From contig NZ_JABASR010000007.1 of NCBI RefSeq assembly GCF_016107525.1, positions 62,001-126,000 of the forward strand: DNA of 64,000 bases, given 5' to 3'. The first letter of the stretch is position 1, and each line of letters opens with the position of its first letter. A program made the translations under genes and the position numbers. This document shows positions 26,201 to 32,954 of this stretch, one piece after another. This DNA comes from Psychrobacter aquimaris (GTDB taxonomy: Bacteria > Pseudomonadota > Gammaproteobacteria > Pseudomonadales > Moraxellaceae). The notes below the pieces were generated by a model. That model worked only from the letters and a program-made list of their open reading frames with translations. It made no database searches and was not told the DNA's origin.

Positions 26201-26811
26201 AGATGCCGCTTAAAGTCATGCACGCACAAGAGGAGCGCAACCGCATCATTCAGCCGGATATTGATGGCACGCTGACACTGCTCTTTGCCATGCGTCGCAG
26301 CTATCCGATAGCTGACACCTACGTGTCGAGCGTGTTGATCGGCGGTGATTTGCAAGTGCGCGTGTCGATACCGTTTACCCAAAAGTCATGGGATAACGTC
26401 TGGCGTGACGAACCCAAGGGCGATCAGCTACTCAACAAGCTTAATCTTAAAGATCATCCGATGATTTTAACTGATGACGGCGCTATCAAAGAGCGCTGGA
26501 TGATTAAGATGACGGGTACGGCTCAGTTTGAGCTATATGGCGAGACGCTTGGCTTTGTCATGCGCGGCGACACGCTGACTGACCTTGCGCCGATCAATCC
26601 TGCCAATAACGTGCCTTACTTTACCCTACCCAAGCAGGCATTTGGTGCGGACGCGCCTTGGGCTAATCAAGATATTATCCGCTTCAACACATGGGGCACG
26701 CTACTACCCGTTTGGGTGCTGTGCGCTGTGCAACCTAACCCCAACCCACCGACGGGCACAGACGGCTATACGCAGTGTCTGTACGGTGATACCACCGAAT
26801 TATTAGTTTAG
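23218..26811 (+). CDS. large tail-tip / baseplate structural protein
   Basis: The 1197-residue protein is mainly beta, with repeated strand pairs such as GSVDYGRGTLLLSEP, GTIDYVTRKVQFSPE, GTIDYSTGRLLLTRW and GTITWRTPL. Each follows a segment of the type 'GTVYTNIDPNTG..', which suggests four or so internal repeats of one fold between about residues 300 and 970. I recognise it only as the large structural protein found here in D3112/B3-like phages. It lies downstream of the tape measure and upstream of other tail-tip genes. Confidence 0.7.
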   Translation: MATPETKINRSDLQFFPSERLTDNDDGGGMPLGTPISGEANELFNPISSIARVNGGFYARLMYAGVQRADDEPLIGSFAAITKPPTDPTVSYLMFPATKFGELRHEILDRIEAYNVGTIESRMTLLSTQSQNSRIVQAYQTPGEPLPLIGDVYCLTQDKAGYSKVEQYVQVTNLDSEDREFTDPNGKKFTKTVLKISTSGRLQHDFIGAVYPKEGYIDNPCKIRETGVADAAQYYGVKPLAAPIVKDEPFLKIASLMDKVVPTNQIEQRLRDLTAAGQRQTLFDSARAGNDGIVSLGINKTHNAGAISNIYLGNAATPDSIKLDTAAGVATDKGGVISIGGKTIGSVDYGRGTLLLSEPTFSSRLNNVSFRPSLSEQRVADTDSIPIAINNRGYTYGINIDPPPAPSSLQVSYMAQGNWYDLRDDGTGNLRGSSEAHGGGTVSYITGSADIDCGEMPDVGSAIIFSWSTRARYFNRAGGVANAKMLLQLANDIDPSSLTLTWNDGVAKTATSDAAGNITGDWTGKLDVQTNQIRIDAGANFNHPAGVLDVSASYSKGDKKTKDFTAPLRDAQGKINLDMGDTPIKPNTFRLRYNLLIEDYDSSVKTLVDPYKVMRDDGVGNLIDETGINMGTIDYVTRKVQFSPETTVQIPKTVYKTVNMGDNQVRQLFSHFEYVPAGAFMPYDESSKVETWFYDTSPTSTVTEALTSGDIEIDLLPQFAETVAPSSLAVTWGGSRYFDRAGTVYTNIDPNTGSADVAGTIDYSTGRLLLTRWDWTSGAAPNIISLASSIDGNPVDAVTFRTPSAPLQPGSLNVRATGVDGSKINITADFGGAMKSARVDGTVDAEFGVARLRFGKMVAAAGNESEPWYDADAVVDGMIWQSLHVFAETVTYNATSYTYLPIDSSVVKIDTVRLPQDGRIPIFRRGDTIIIGNRQTTDIGSAHTGGQTVTLPRDDVTRIAVSDAADTPVNAELWDYDLAAGTITWRTPLDLSMYKMPLKVMHAQEERNRIIQPDIDGTLTLLFAMRRSYPIADTYVSSVLIGGDLQVRVSIPFTQKSWDNVWRDEPKGDQLLNKLNLKDHPMILTDDGAIKERWMIKMTGTAQFELYGETLGFVMRGDTLTDLAPINPANNVPYFTLPKQAFGADAPWANQDIIRFNTWGTLLPVWVLCAVQPNPNPPTGTDGYTQCLYGDTTELLV

Positions 26812-26820
26812 GAGAGAGAG

Positions 26821-27645
26821 ATGAGTGTCTTAACACCAGAGCAGCACACTGTTAAATATTACTCAAGCAGAGACGCTGACGCGCCGCAAATTTCTAACGT
26901 TGATGGCGCAATAAAAACGATAATAAAGGCGTGTTTAGTTACAGGGTATGGGACAAAAGAGGGTGCAGGCTGGCTCAACTTATATGAGGATGATGTGCGT
27001 ATCGTATTGCGTAGACCCTTGCGGACTGGCAATCCTCCAGATATAAAAGTGTCAAATTTTTATGGTGCTCACAAAATAATAAGTCAGGACAACCCCTTTG
27101 CTGTCGATGATGCCGCTGCTCTAGCATCTGTAAGTATGATAACTAGAGACTCTAAATTTAAACCCGAATGGCATTTAGTTGTCAGTGATTTCGGTTTTAT
27201 TTTATGCTACCAGATGGGCTATAGCTCATCTACTTATATTAAAAACAATATAATGTATGTAGGTAGTATGTCGCCATTCGGCAATACCGAACCGCCAATA
27301 TTTGCTCTAAAAAATTCGGCTGCCACAACGGATGGGACAGCATCATATGGCGTCAATGAATTGCTCGGCACTGGCGTGAGTTTTGTTAATATGCGGACAG
27401 GCGTAGAGACGACAAATAAGGGTTATTTGTCGATAAGTCTTTCACTTGACAGCAGCTTTGTACAGCGATTACTCATTGGCGATTTTTTTACGCCTTTTTA
27501 TATTAGCTTAGCATCATATAACAGTAACGAATTGACAGAGCAAATTATGATAAATGGTCGACCCATGCTGCGTTGGTTTAATAAGATGGATCGCAATCAA
27601 TATCCGCGTGCATTATTTATACCACTGGATTACTGGGAGTTGTAA
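26821..27645 (+). CDS. tail-tip protein of unknown function
   Basis: The gene encodes 274 residues behind a strong AGGAGAGAGAG ribosome site. Predicted mixed structure with LVVSDFGFILCYQMGYSSSTYIKNN and a C-terminal QYPRALFIPLDYWEL. The DNA is more AT-rich than the flanking tail genes, which suggests a different origin, common for host-range genes. Its function is unknown. Confidence 0.6.
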   Translation: MSVLTPEQHTVKYYSSRDADAPQISNVDGAIKTIIKACLVTGYGTKEGAGWLNLYEDDVRIVLRRPLRTGNPPDIKVSNFYGAHKIISQDNPFAVDDAAALASVSMITRDSKFKPEWHLVVSDFGFILCYQMGYSSSTYIKNNIMYVGSMSPFGNTEPPIFALKNSAATTDGTASYGVNELLGTGVSFVNMRTGVETTNKGYLSISLSLDSSFVQRLLIGDFFTPFYISLASYNSNELTEQIMINGRPMLRWFNKMDRNQYPRALFIPLDYWEL

Positions 27646-27971
27646 TGATAGTTGATACTGTAATAATCGGTGCAATTAAATCTGGATATATCGCGGGGTC
27701 AGCTGATGGTATTGTCACTGTAGCAGGGCAGCCCGCTAAGCGTGATATTTATCTGCTAAACGCTAATGATTTGAGTGTAGCGCATACAACGGAGTCGTTG
27801 CGAAACGGTCATTATATGTTCTTAGGACTAGACCCTAATAAAGAATACTTAGTGATGGCACGCGACTACAAAAAAGAGTTTGAGCCTTTTGTATGGGATT
27901 ACGTCAAACCCGCTGACGATTTAACAATCTCCGAGCAACAGGCGCTGTGGGCGTCATGGCAGACAATTTAA
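27645..27971 (+). CDS. tail protein with carboxypeptidase-regulatory-like (Ig-like) fold
   Basis: The gene encodes 108 residues starting inside the previous stop (TAATG). The strand pattern DGIVTVAGQPAKRDIYLLNAND ... TTESLRNGHYMFLGLDPNKEYLVMARD matches carboxypeptidase-regulatory-like beta sandwiches that decorate phage tails. No adhesive function can be proved. Confidence 0.6.
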   Translation: MIVDTVIIGAIKSGYIAGSADGIVTVAGQPAKRDIYLLNANDLSVAHTTESLRNGHYMFLGLDPNKEYLVMARDYKKEFEPFVWDYVKPADDLTISEQQALWASWQTI

Positions 27972-27988
27972 ACTAAACTGGGGTAATT

Positions 27989-30085
27989 ATGTCTAACTCG
28001 TTACCTCTTTTGCTTGAGCGTGCTATCAGCGGCAGTCGTCGTGCTAGTGCGCTTGAGCTACCGCTAGATCGCAAACTGGGTGAGTTGTCACGCTACACGT
28101 ATGTCTATGCTGATGCTTTACCGCTACGCATGGAGCGCAGGATTAGCGAGCAGCCAGCGCCTAGCGCTTTAACATTGGCAATGAGTCAGCCGCTTGGCAC
28201 GCTAGCGCCTGTCATGTATGTGACGTCTAATGCGCTGCCGTTGTCGTTGTCCGTACTGATTGCAGATCAGCCAGCGCCTAACGTCTTGCCGCTGGGTATG
28301 TCGCGCAAGCTGGGCACGATATTTGGTGTGCCAGTTGTACCAATTGACCCACCTGTTGACCCGACAGATCCTACTGACCCGACCGATCCAGAACCACCGC
28401 TTGAGTACGCACCACCGATGACAGCGTTGGCATCTTACATGAGCGCTATCATCACAGGTGTGAGCAATATAAACCAGTGCCGCAACTGGCATCATAACGG
28501 GCGCGATATCGCTAATGACCGCAATGTTTTGCGTACAGATGTGGTCAACATTGCACAGCGCTACTCTATGCAGATGGGCGGACTGATACCGATTGCTAAC
28601 GATACATTTACGTTGACGTCACAAGTGTTTGAGCTTGCACGCGACGTACGTATTAGCTATATCGCATTTATACCGATCTACAATGAGCGTCAATTTAAAC
28701 ACAGCTCAACGATTGGCTACACGCGCTGTGTTAAGACTCGGAGCGCAAAGGTGGCGCATCATCGCAACTGCAAGACGCTACCGCTACAACCTGCGGTCAA
28801 CTTTGCAACAAGCGTAGGTCATAAGCTGCACGGCGTCGGTATTGATAGATGCCAAAGCACAAAAGTACAGCATGCTGTTCTGGTGCCTGATCGTTATTAT
28901 CCAATACCAATTCCGCCACCTATTAAGCCACTAAACGTCTGCCGCATCAGACCGCCTAGTAGTCAGCTGTCATTGCGTATGAGTCGTCAGCGACGTGGAT
29001 TACTATCGAGCAATTTGCCGTTGTCACTGACCTGTTGGCATGATGATCCGCCACCGTCCATACCAAATTTAAGGAGTTATATCGTGCATAACATCATCAC
29101 TGCAAATATTGGCGGTATAGCTGTTGATCCGTTGTCACTTGGCATTAAAACCGACATGGATAGCTATTATTGGCAAGGCAATATCGACATCACAGCCAAA
29201 GACTACGACAAGATCAAGTCAAAACTTGACGTACCACGTGGCTCAGAGCCGATAATTAACGTGACAGTAAACGGGTTTATACTCAGTTTTATCGCAGAGA
29301 ATCAACAACGTAGTCGACAGTTCGCACAACAGACGTATAGTTTGAGTGGACGCTCAATTACAGCGCGTCTGGGGGCGGACTATGCACTGTCACAAGGCGG
29401 ATTAATTGACCAGCCAAGTTACGTCAGTCAAATCGCAGCGCAGCAGCTCAATGGACTGTCTATCAGCATCTTAGACTGGGATATTAACGATTGGTTAGTG
29501 CCAGCAGACGCGTACAGCGTCGCAGGTAAGACGCCCATCGCTGTATTGGCTGATATTGCTAAAGCAGCTGGTGGATTCCTTACAAGCCATCCTAGCGAGC
29601 CTAAAGTATCGTTAAAACCTCGCTGGAAAGTACCAGCATGGGACATGGCGACGGCTACACCTGATGTGATTGTGCCTGCCGACGTTATCAGACAGATAAA
29701 TGACCAAAAGCGTGTCAATCCCCGCTACAACACCGTCCGCATTAATAGCGCCAGCGATGGCGCGGAGGTTTATAGACAAACGCAAGGACGTGACACTGAA
29801 GCATCAACACAAGATCATCCGCTATATACAGATAGAGACGCAATGTTACCCGCAGGCATTGCAATACTCTCTGACAGTGGCACACACGGCGACTATACGT
29901 TAAAGCTACGCTGGGCAGACAAGTACAATCTACCGCTGGCGCAATTAGGTGAGATATGGCAATTTAATGATCCAGAGGGCGCATGGCGTGGGGTGATTAC
30001 TGGTGTTAGCGTTGATGTAGATAAGGACAACGAAGCGCCCACGGTATGGCAGTCAATCAGTGTTGATCGCTATTTGGATAACTAA
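27989..30085 (+). CDS. central tail-tip protein with N-terminal tandem repeats
   Basis: The 698-residue protein starts with three ~39-residue repeats at about residues 3-118, each of the form LPL-x-L...I-x-x-Q-P-A-P...L-x-L-x-M-x-x-x-LG-T. A Pro/Thr/Asp linker (DPTDPTDPTDPEPP) follows, and a further partial repeat lies near residue 325. The C-terminal 330 residues resemble tail-hub proteins (DSYYWQGNIDITAKDYDKIKSKL, AGGFLTSHP, RYNTVRINSASDGAEVYRQTQGRD). It is likely the distal tail component that contacts the cell. Confidence 0.7.
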   Translation: MSNSLPLLLERAISGSRRASALELPLDRKLGELSRYTYVYADALPLRMERRISEQPAPSALTLAMSQPLGTLAPVMYVTSNALPLSLSVLIADQPAPNVLPLGMSRKLGTIFGVPVVPIDPPVDPTDPTDPTDPEPPLEYAPPMTALASYMSAIITGVSNINQCRNWHHNGRDIANDRNVLRTDVVNIAQRYSMQMGGLIPIANDTFTLTSQVFELARDVRISYIAFIPIYNERQFKHSSTIGYTRCVKTRSAKVAHHRNCKTLPLQPAVNFATSVGHKLHGVGIDRCQSTKVQHAVLVPDRYYPIPIPPPIKPLNVCRIRPPSSQLSLRMSRQRRGLLSSNLPLSLTCWHDDPPPSIPNLRSYIVHNIITANIGGIAVDPLSLGIKTDMDSYYWQGNIDITAKDYDKIKSKLDVPRGSEPIINVTVNGFILSFIAENQQRSRQFAQQTYSLSGRSITARLGADYALSQGGLIDQPSYVSQIAAQQLNGLSISILDWDINDWLVPADAYSVAGKTPIAVLADIAKAAGGFLTSHPSEPKVSLKPRWKVPAWDMATATPDVIVPADVIRQINDQKRVNPRYNTVRINSASDGAEVYRQTQGRDTEASTQDHPLYTDRDAMLPAGIAILSDSGTHGDYTLKLRWADKYNLPLAQLGEIWQFNDPEGAWRGVITGVSVDVDKDNEAPTVWQSISVDRYLDN

Positions 30086-30097
30086 GGAGTAGATAAA

Positions 30098-30349
30098 ATG
30101 TTAATTGAAAATTTAATGCCGCAAATCAGAGCAGGTAAGACATTTAGGCTAGCAACATTACATAAAGATATTTTTATACGTTACGTTGAGGACGATATAG
30201 CTGCTGATAGGTACGAATATGGTGCTATTGAGCCTTACACTGGTTTTATCGCAACACAAAATGGCACAGAGTATCTTTGGGATATGCCTGGCGATTTAAT
30301 GTTTAGTGATGGTTGGGAGTTATGCGATGAACCTACTCAGTCAGTTTGA
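30098..30349 (+). CDS. small phage tail-region protein
   Basis: The gene encodes 83 residues preceded by AAGGAG. It is rich in acidic and aromatic residues (IRYVEDDIAADRYEYGAIEPYTG, GDLMFSDGWELCDE). No family is recognised. It overlaps the last phage gene. Confidence 0.55.
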   Translation: MLIENLMPQIRAGKTFRLATLHKDIFIRYVEDDIAADRYEYGAIEPYTGFIATQNGTEYLWDMPGDLMFSDGWELCDEPTQSV

Positions 30350-30554
30350 CCAATTGTTCAGCCGTACTGAGCGAGGTGTTGCGCGGGTTACGGGACAGCG
30401 TGGCGGTGGCAAGTTAGTGGCTCAGACGGAATCAGGAGCGACTATACTGCTTGATGGAGAGATGGAAACAGGCAAGAAGGTCTATTATGACCGTGTCAGT
30501 AGTAAAGTACTGGGCGAAGCACCAGACGTCGTCTATGCTGAATACCCCGTTTAA
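30327..30554 (+). CDS. last phage gene, small tail-tip protein
   Basis: The gene encodes 75 residues from the ATG at 30327 within the end of the previous gene. RVTGQRGGGKLVAQTESGATILLDGEMETGKKVYYDR suggests a small beta barrel of the kind found at the end of D3112-like tail operons. A large hairpin follows at 30583, then the prophage right end. Confidence 0.55.
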   Translation: MNLLSQFDQLFSRTERGVARVTGQRGGGKLVAQTESGATILLDGEMETGKKVYYDRVSSKVLGEAPDVVYAEYPV

Positions 30555-30582
30555 TGAGCACTTAAAGCCTGTTAAACTATCG

Positions 30583-30623
30583 GCATTTAATTGTACATAT
30601 CAATGCACAATTAAATGCTTTTT
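30583..30623 (+). terminator. probable terminator of the prophage late operon
   Basis: GCATTTAATTGTACAT (30583-30598) pairs with ATGCACAATTAAATGC (30603-30618) across a 4-base loop, followed by a T run. It would stop tail transcripts before the prophage end while also being two transposase sites. Confidence 0.6.
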
Positions 30624-30682
30624 ACATTTTACGTCATGCACAATTAAATGCGTATTTATGCACAATTAATCGCCGTTTTACA
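30583..30682. repeat. prophage right end with four putative transposase-binding sites
   Basis: The 16-mer ATGCACAATTAAATGC occurs exactly at 30603-30618 and 30636-30651. It is present with changes at 30658-30673 (ATGCACAATTAATCGC) and in inverted form at 30583-30598 (GCATTTAATTGTACAT, one mismatch). The region ends CGTTTTACA at 30682, fitting the terminal CA of Mu-type elements (TGTAAAACG on the other strand). Clustered end repeats are how MuA-like transposases recognise phage ends. The first two sites also form a 36-base hairpin followed by TTTTT. Confidence 0.75.
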
Positions 30683-30884
30683 ATAACGTTTGGTAATATT
30701 GGAGAATAAAGCTATTGACCGCGCATCAAAAACCCCCACAGGCTATGGGGTCATATGATAACTTATGATAATAATTGATGGTGCGCCCACCACGCAACGA
30801 CTAAATTAGCGTAATCCTTTGTTTTTAGGGGATAAGGTTGTTAAGTATTTATTTTTAACAACAAATTTAACAACTTTCCAAAGT

Positions 30885-32144
30885 CTATTGATTTGCCATC
30901 CGATTGATATTGGCTTTTATATCACGAATGACCTGATTTGATAATTCTTTCTCGATGTTGTGGTCTCTAATAACAGTCAAGAAATCTCCAGCAACTGATG
31001 CTACCTGATCAAGAATAGCTTGTGCCTTGTTTTGCTTAATATCAGCTTGCTTCGCCAATTTTAGTAAGTGAGATCGGGTAGGGTGTTGAGCTTCACCAGT
31101 CACATCCATTTGGTGATAACCATTCATACCTGAGTTATAAGCGAGATCATAGACGGGCGATAACGACCATCTGCCAGCCTTATCCATCATAAAAGAGAAG
31201 TTTTTGCTATGATCGTCTTTATTATTAAAGATGACATTAAATACAGCATGTCTAAAACCCTCTTCTACAGCAACTTGTGATTGGGTCAACATACGCACGC
31301 AGCGTAAATACTGCAGATAATCTAGCGATGGGATGCGAAAGTCAATGTCTAATAAACCTGCTAGCGTATGAGTATGAACGCGTTGATTGCCCATGCGATC
31401 AAAACGTTCAACCCCAAAAGCAGCATGTTGTTCACCGATATCAAAATAATGATGCGCAGGCATGTTTAGGCCTGCTTGCTTAGCCATATCAGCATAAAGT
31501 GACTCTAATAGACAAACGCTTTTATGCTCAGATTGGGCAGGGAACTTAATAAGCCACGGCGTTGCGGATGGCTGTTCGCTTGTTAAGTCCGTAGCAATAA
31601 ACTCGGTTGCTTCATCATATAGGACAAGTGCTTTTGGCCTTGCGCCTTGTGGTGAGCCACCGATGACGATAAGCTCAGTTAATATATCACTATCTTGACC
31701 TGATAAAATCGATTGATTGGCAGCCGCCAGTTTGGCTAAAGTCAGCTCACCTGTATCAATAGTGTCGGATAAGTCATGCTCAGGCTCAAAGCTAAGCGCG
31801 CCCATTGCAGAATCACCAATATAAGCCAAACGATCCAAAACACTCGCTTGTTGTGCAGAGCTGTCCATAAATTTGCGAAAAAACCTATCCATTAGTAGCA
31901 TTCCCCAACCATCGGGTAAGCTGTCTGATAATAATCCGCATAAGTAATGGCTCGACGCATGAGTACCATAATACGGTGCTGATCGTAATGGCATCTCAAT
32001 GGGTGACAGCTCCAGTCCATCAGCCAGCCACGCTGCATCATAGCCAAAGGTAGGGCGTCGTCCATTCATCGTTAATTTACCGATAAGACGTTTGTCCCCA
32101 AATCCTTGGTAGTAAATATTGACAATTGATATCGGTTGATACAC
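30885..32144 (-). CDS. hipA: type II toxin HipA, Ser/Thr kinase
   Basis: The 419-residue protein has the HipA layout: an N-terminal subdomain (about 1-110), the Gly-rich loop GGSPQGARPK at 162-171, the catalytic NNKDDHSKN at 307-315 and the SPVYDLAY metal-binding motif. HipA phosphorylates glutamyl-tRNA synthetase in E. coli, causing growth arrest and persistence. All key residues are visible, so it is probably active. It lies directly after hipB on the minus strand and is the first gene right of the prophage end, pointing toward it. Confidence 0.93.
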   Translation of the reverse strand: MYQPISIVNIYYQGFGDKRLIGKLTMNGRRPTFGYDAAWLADGLELSPIEMPLRSAPYYGTHASSHYLCGLLSDSLPDGWGMLLMDRFFRKFMDSSAQQASVLDRLAYIGDSAMGALSFEPEHDLSDTIDTGELTLAKLAAANQSILSGQDSDILTELIVIGGSPQGARPKALVLYDEATEFIATDLTSEQPSATPWLIKFPAQSEHKSVCLLESLYADMAKQAGLNMPAHHYFDIGEQHAAFGVERFDRMGNQRVHTHTLAGLLDIDFRIPSLDYLQYLRCVRMLTQSQVAVEEGFRHAVFNVIFNNKDDHSKNFSFMMDKAGRWSLSPVYDLAYNSGMNGYHQMDVTGEAQHPTRSHLLKLAKQADIKQNKAQAILDQVASVAGDFLTVIRDHNIEKELSNQVIRDIKANINRMANQ

Positions 32145-32162
32145 TGAATTGGTTACCTTATG

Positions 32163-32468
32163 TCAGCTTTTATTTGAGGCACGCAAGCGCGAATTTTTCT
32201 TAGCGATAACATCTTCTATGTTGGTAGGTACCATATCAAACAATTCTGCAAAGTGATGGACCATACCAAGCCCCATAGCGAGCCTGATTATATTATCTAA
32301 TGTACCGCCTTGACCTGATTCAATGCGAGCTACAGTGCTGACGCCAATACCTGCTTTCTCTGCTAAGGCGGCTTGTGTTAAGTTTAATGCCAATCGCTGC
32401 GTTTTTAAGCGTTCACCTAAAATCTCGGAAATCTCACTTGGCGTGTAAAAATCAAACCTTACATTCAT
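32163..32468 (-). CDS. hipB: antitoxin HipB, XRE-family regulator
   Basis: The 101-residue protein has an XRE helix-turn-helix at about residues 18-72 (RLKTQRLALNLTQAALAEKAGIGVSTVARIESGQGGTLDN). HipB neutralises HipA and represses the operon. It starts at 32468 and its stop lies 18 bases before the hipA ATG, the usual hipBA order. A dyad lies just upstream at 32489-32513. Confidence 0.9.
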   Translation of the reverse strand: MNVRFDFYTPSEISEILGERLKTQRLALNLTQAALAEKAGIGVSTVARIESGQGGTLDNIIRLAMGLGMVHHFAELFDMVPTNIEDVIAKKNSRLRASNKS

Positions 32469-32488
32469 AATTTAATCAATCATATAAG

Positions 32489-32513
32489 AGTGTTAAACCA
32501 TTATTTTAGCACT
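32489..32513 (-). promoter_or_regulatory. putative hipBA operator/promoter
   Basis: AGTGTTAAA (32489-32497) and TTTAGCACT (32505-32513) form a 9-7-9 dyad with one mismatch, 21 bp before the hipB start. On the minus strand it includes a TAAAAT -10-like element with TTCATA 17 bp upstream. A HipB site overlapping the -10 would give autoregulation. Confidence 0.5.
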
Positions 32514-32870
32514 TAGTCTTTCAAATATGAACGCTTATTTTTCTGAAATAAATAATTAGCAAAAAATATTTGTAATCAAACCCCGATATTAAGAAAGTCA
32601 CCTAAATAATTTTAAAGATAATAAATTTTTGGTAGGCTATAACATCAGAGGCTAGTGATGACTTTGCACTCAAAATTTTATCTCTTTATGCTGTTGAAAA
32701 TATTCTATTGTTGATAGTATTGTACGCCAAAAATCTAAGATTGCAGAACCTGATAAAAGCATAACTATCAAAAAAATACTTGATTTCTGCAAGAGCGGTC
32801 ATAGTGTTAGGGCAACATGGTTTCTTCAGCATAGCCTAATATTGTAGCTACGCGTATCACAATAGGTTAA
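32514..32870. other. AT-rich intergenic stretch without a gene
   Basis: Apart from the hipBA promoter at its left and the hairpin at its right, I see no reading frame with a start and ribosome site, no RNA gene and no repeat in this AT-rich stretch. Confidence 0.5.
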
Positions 32871-32910
32871 ACAGTTCATTTTTAGTAAAACTAATAATGG
32901 ACTGTTTTTT
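32871..32910. terminator. long hairpin after the subtilase gene
   Basis: ACAGTTCAT (32871-32879) pairs with ATGGACTGT (32897-32905), with an inner TTAGT/ACTAA pair and six T on the plus-strand side. It can serve the leftward subtilase transcript at least weakly and any rightward transcript strongly. Confidence 0.65.
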
Positions 32911-32954
32911 CAAAATAAATCTTGTCCAATTAAGCGATTCTATAGTATCAATTC

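Larger units (their letters stand above)
1..30682 (+). mobile_element. Mu-like transposable siphovirus prophage, left end outside window
   Basis: Nearly all genes point right and follow the transposable-phage order: GemA, Mor-type activator, lysis genes, DUF1804, terminase, portal, gpF-like, protease/scaffold, capsid, DUF1320, gpG-like, Gp37-like. After that come a tail-tube protein without a sheath protein, a long tape measure and a D3112/B3-like tail-tip set, so the tail is siphovirus-like and non-contractile. The right end is placed at 30682: a set of 16-bp repeats ends there in ...TTTTACA, the CA terminus expected of Mu-type ends, and the next gene is an opposing host gene. The repressor and transposase genes must lie left of base 1. 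The morphogenetic genes look intact, so the prophage could be functional. Confidence 0.93.

Noticed and set aside
26239-26250. AACCGCATCATT resembles the late-promoter box
   Set aside because: It lies inside a coding region, lacks the second AACC and has no -10 element in register.
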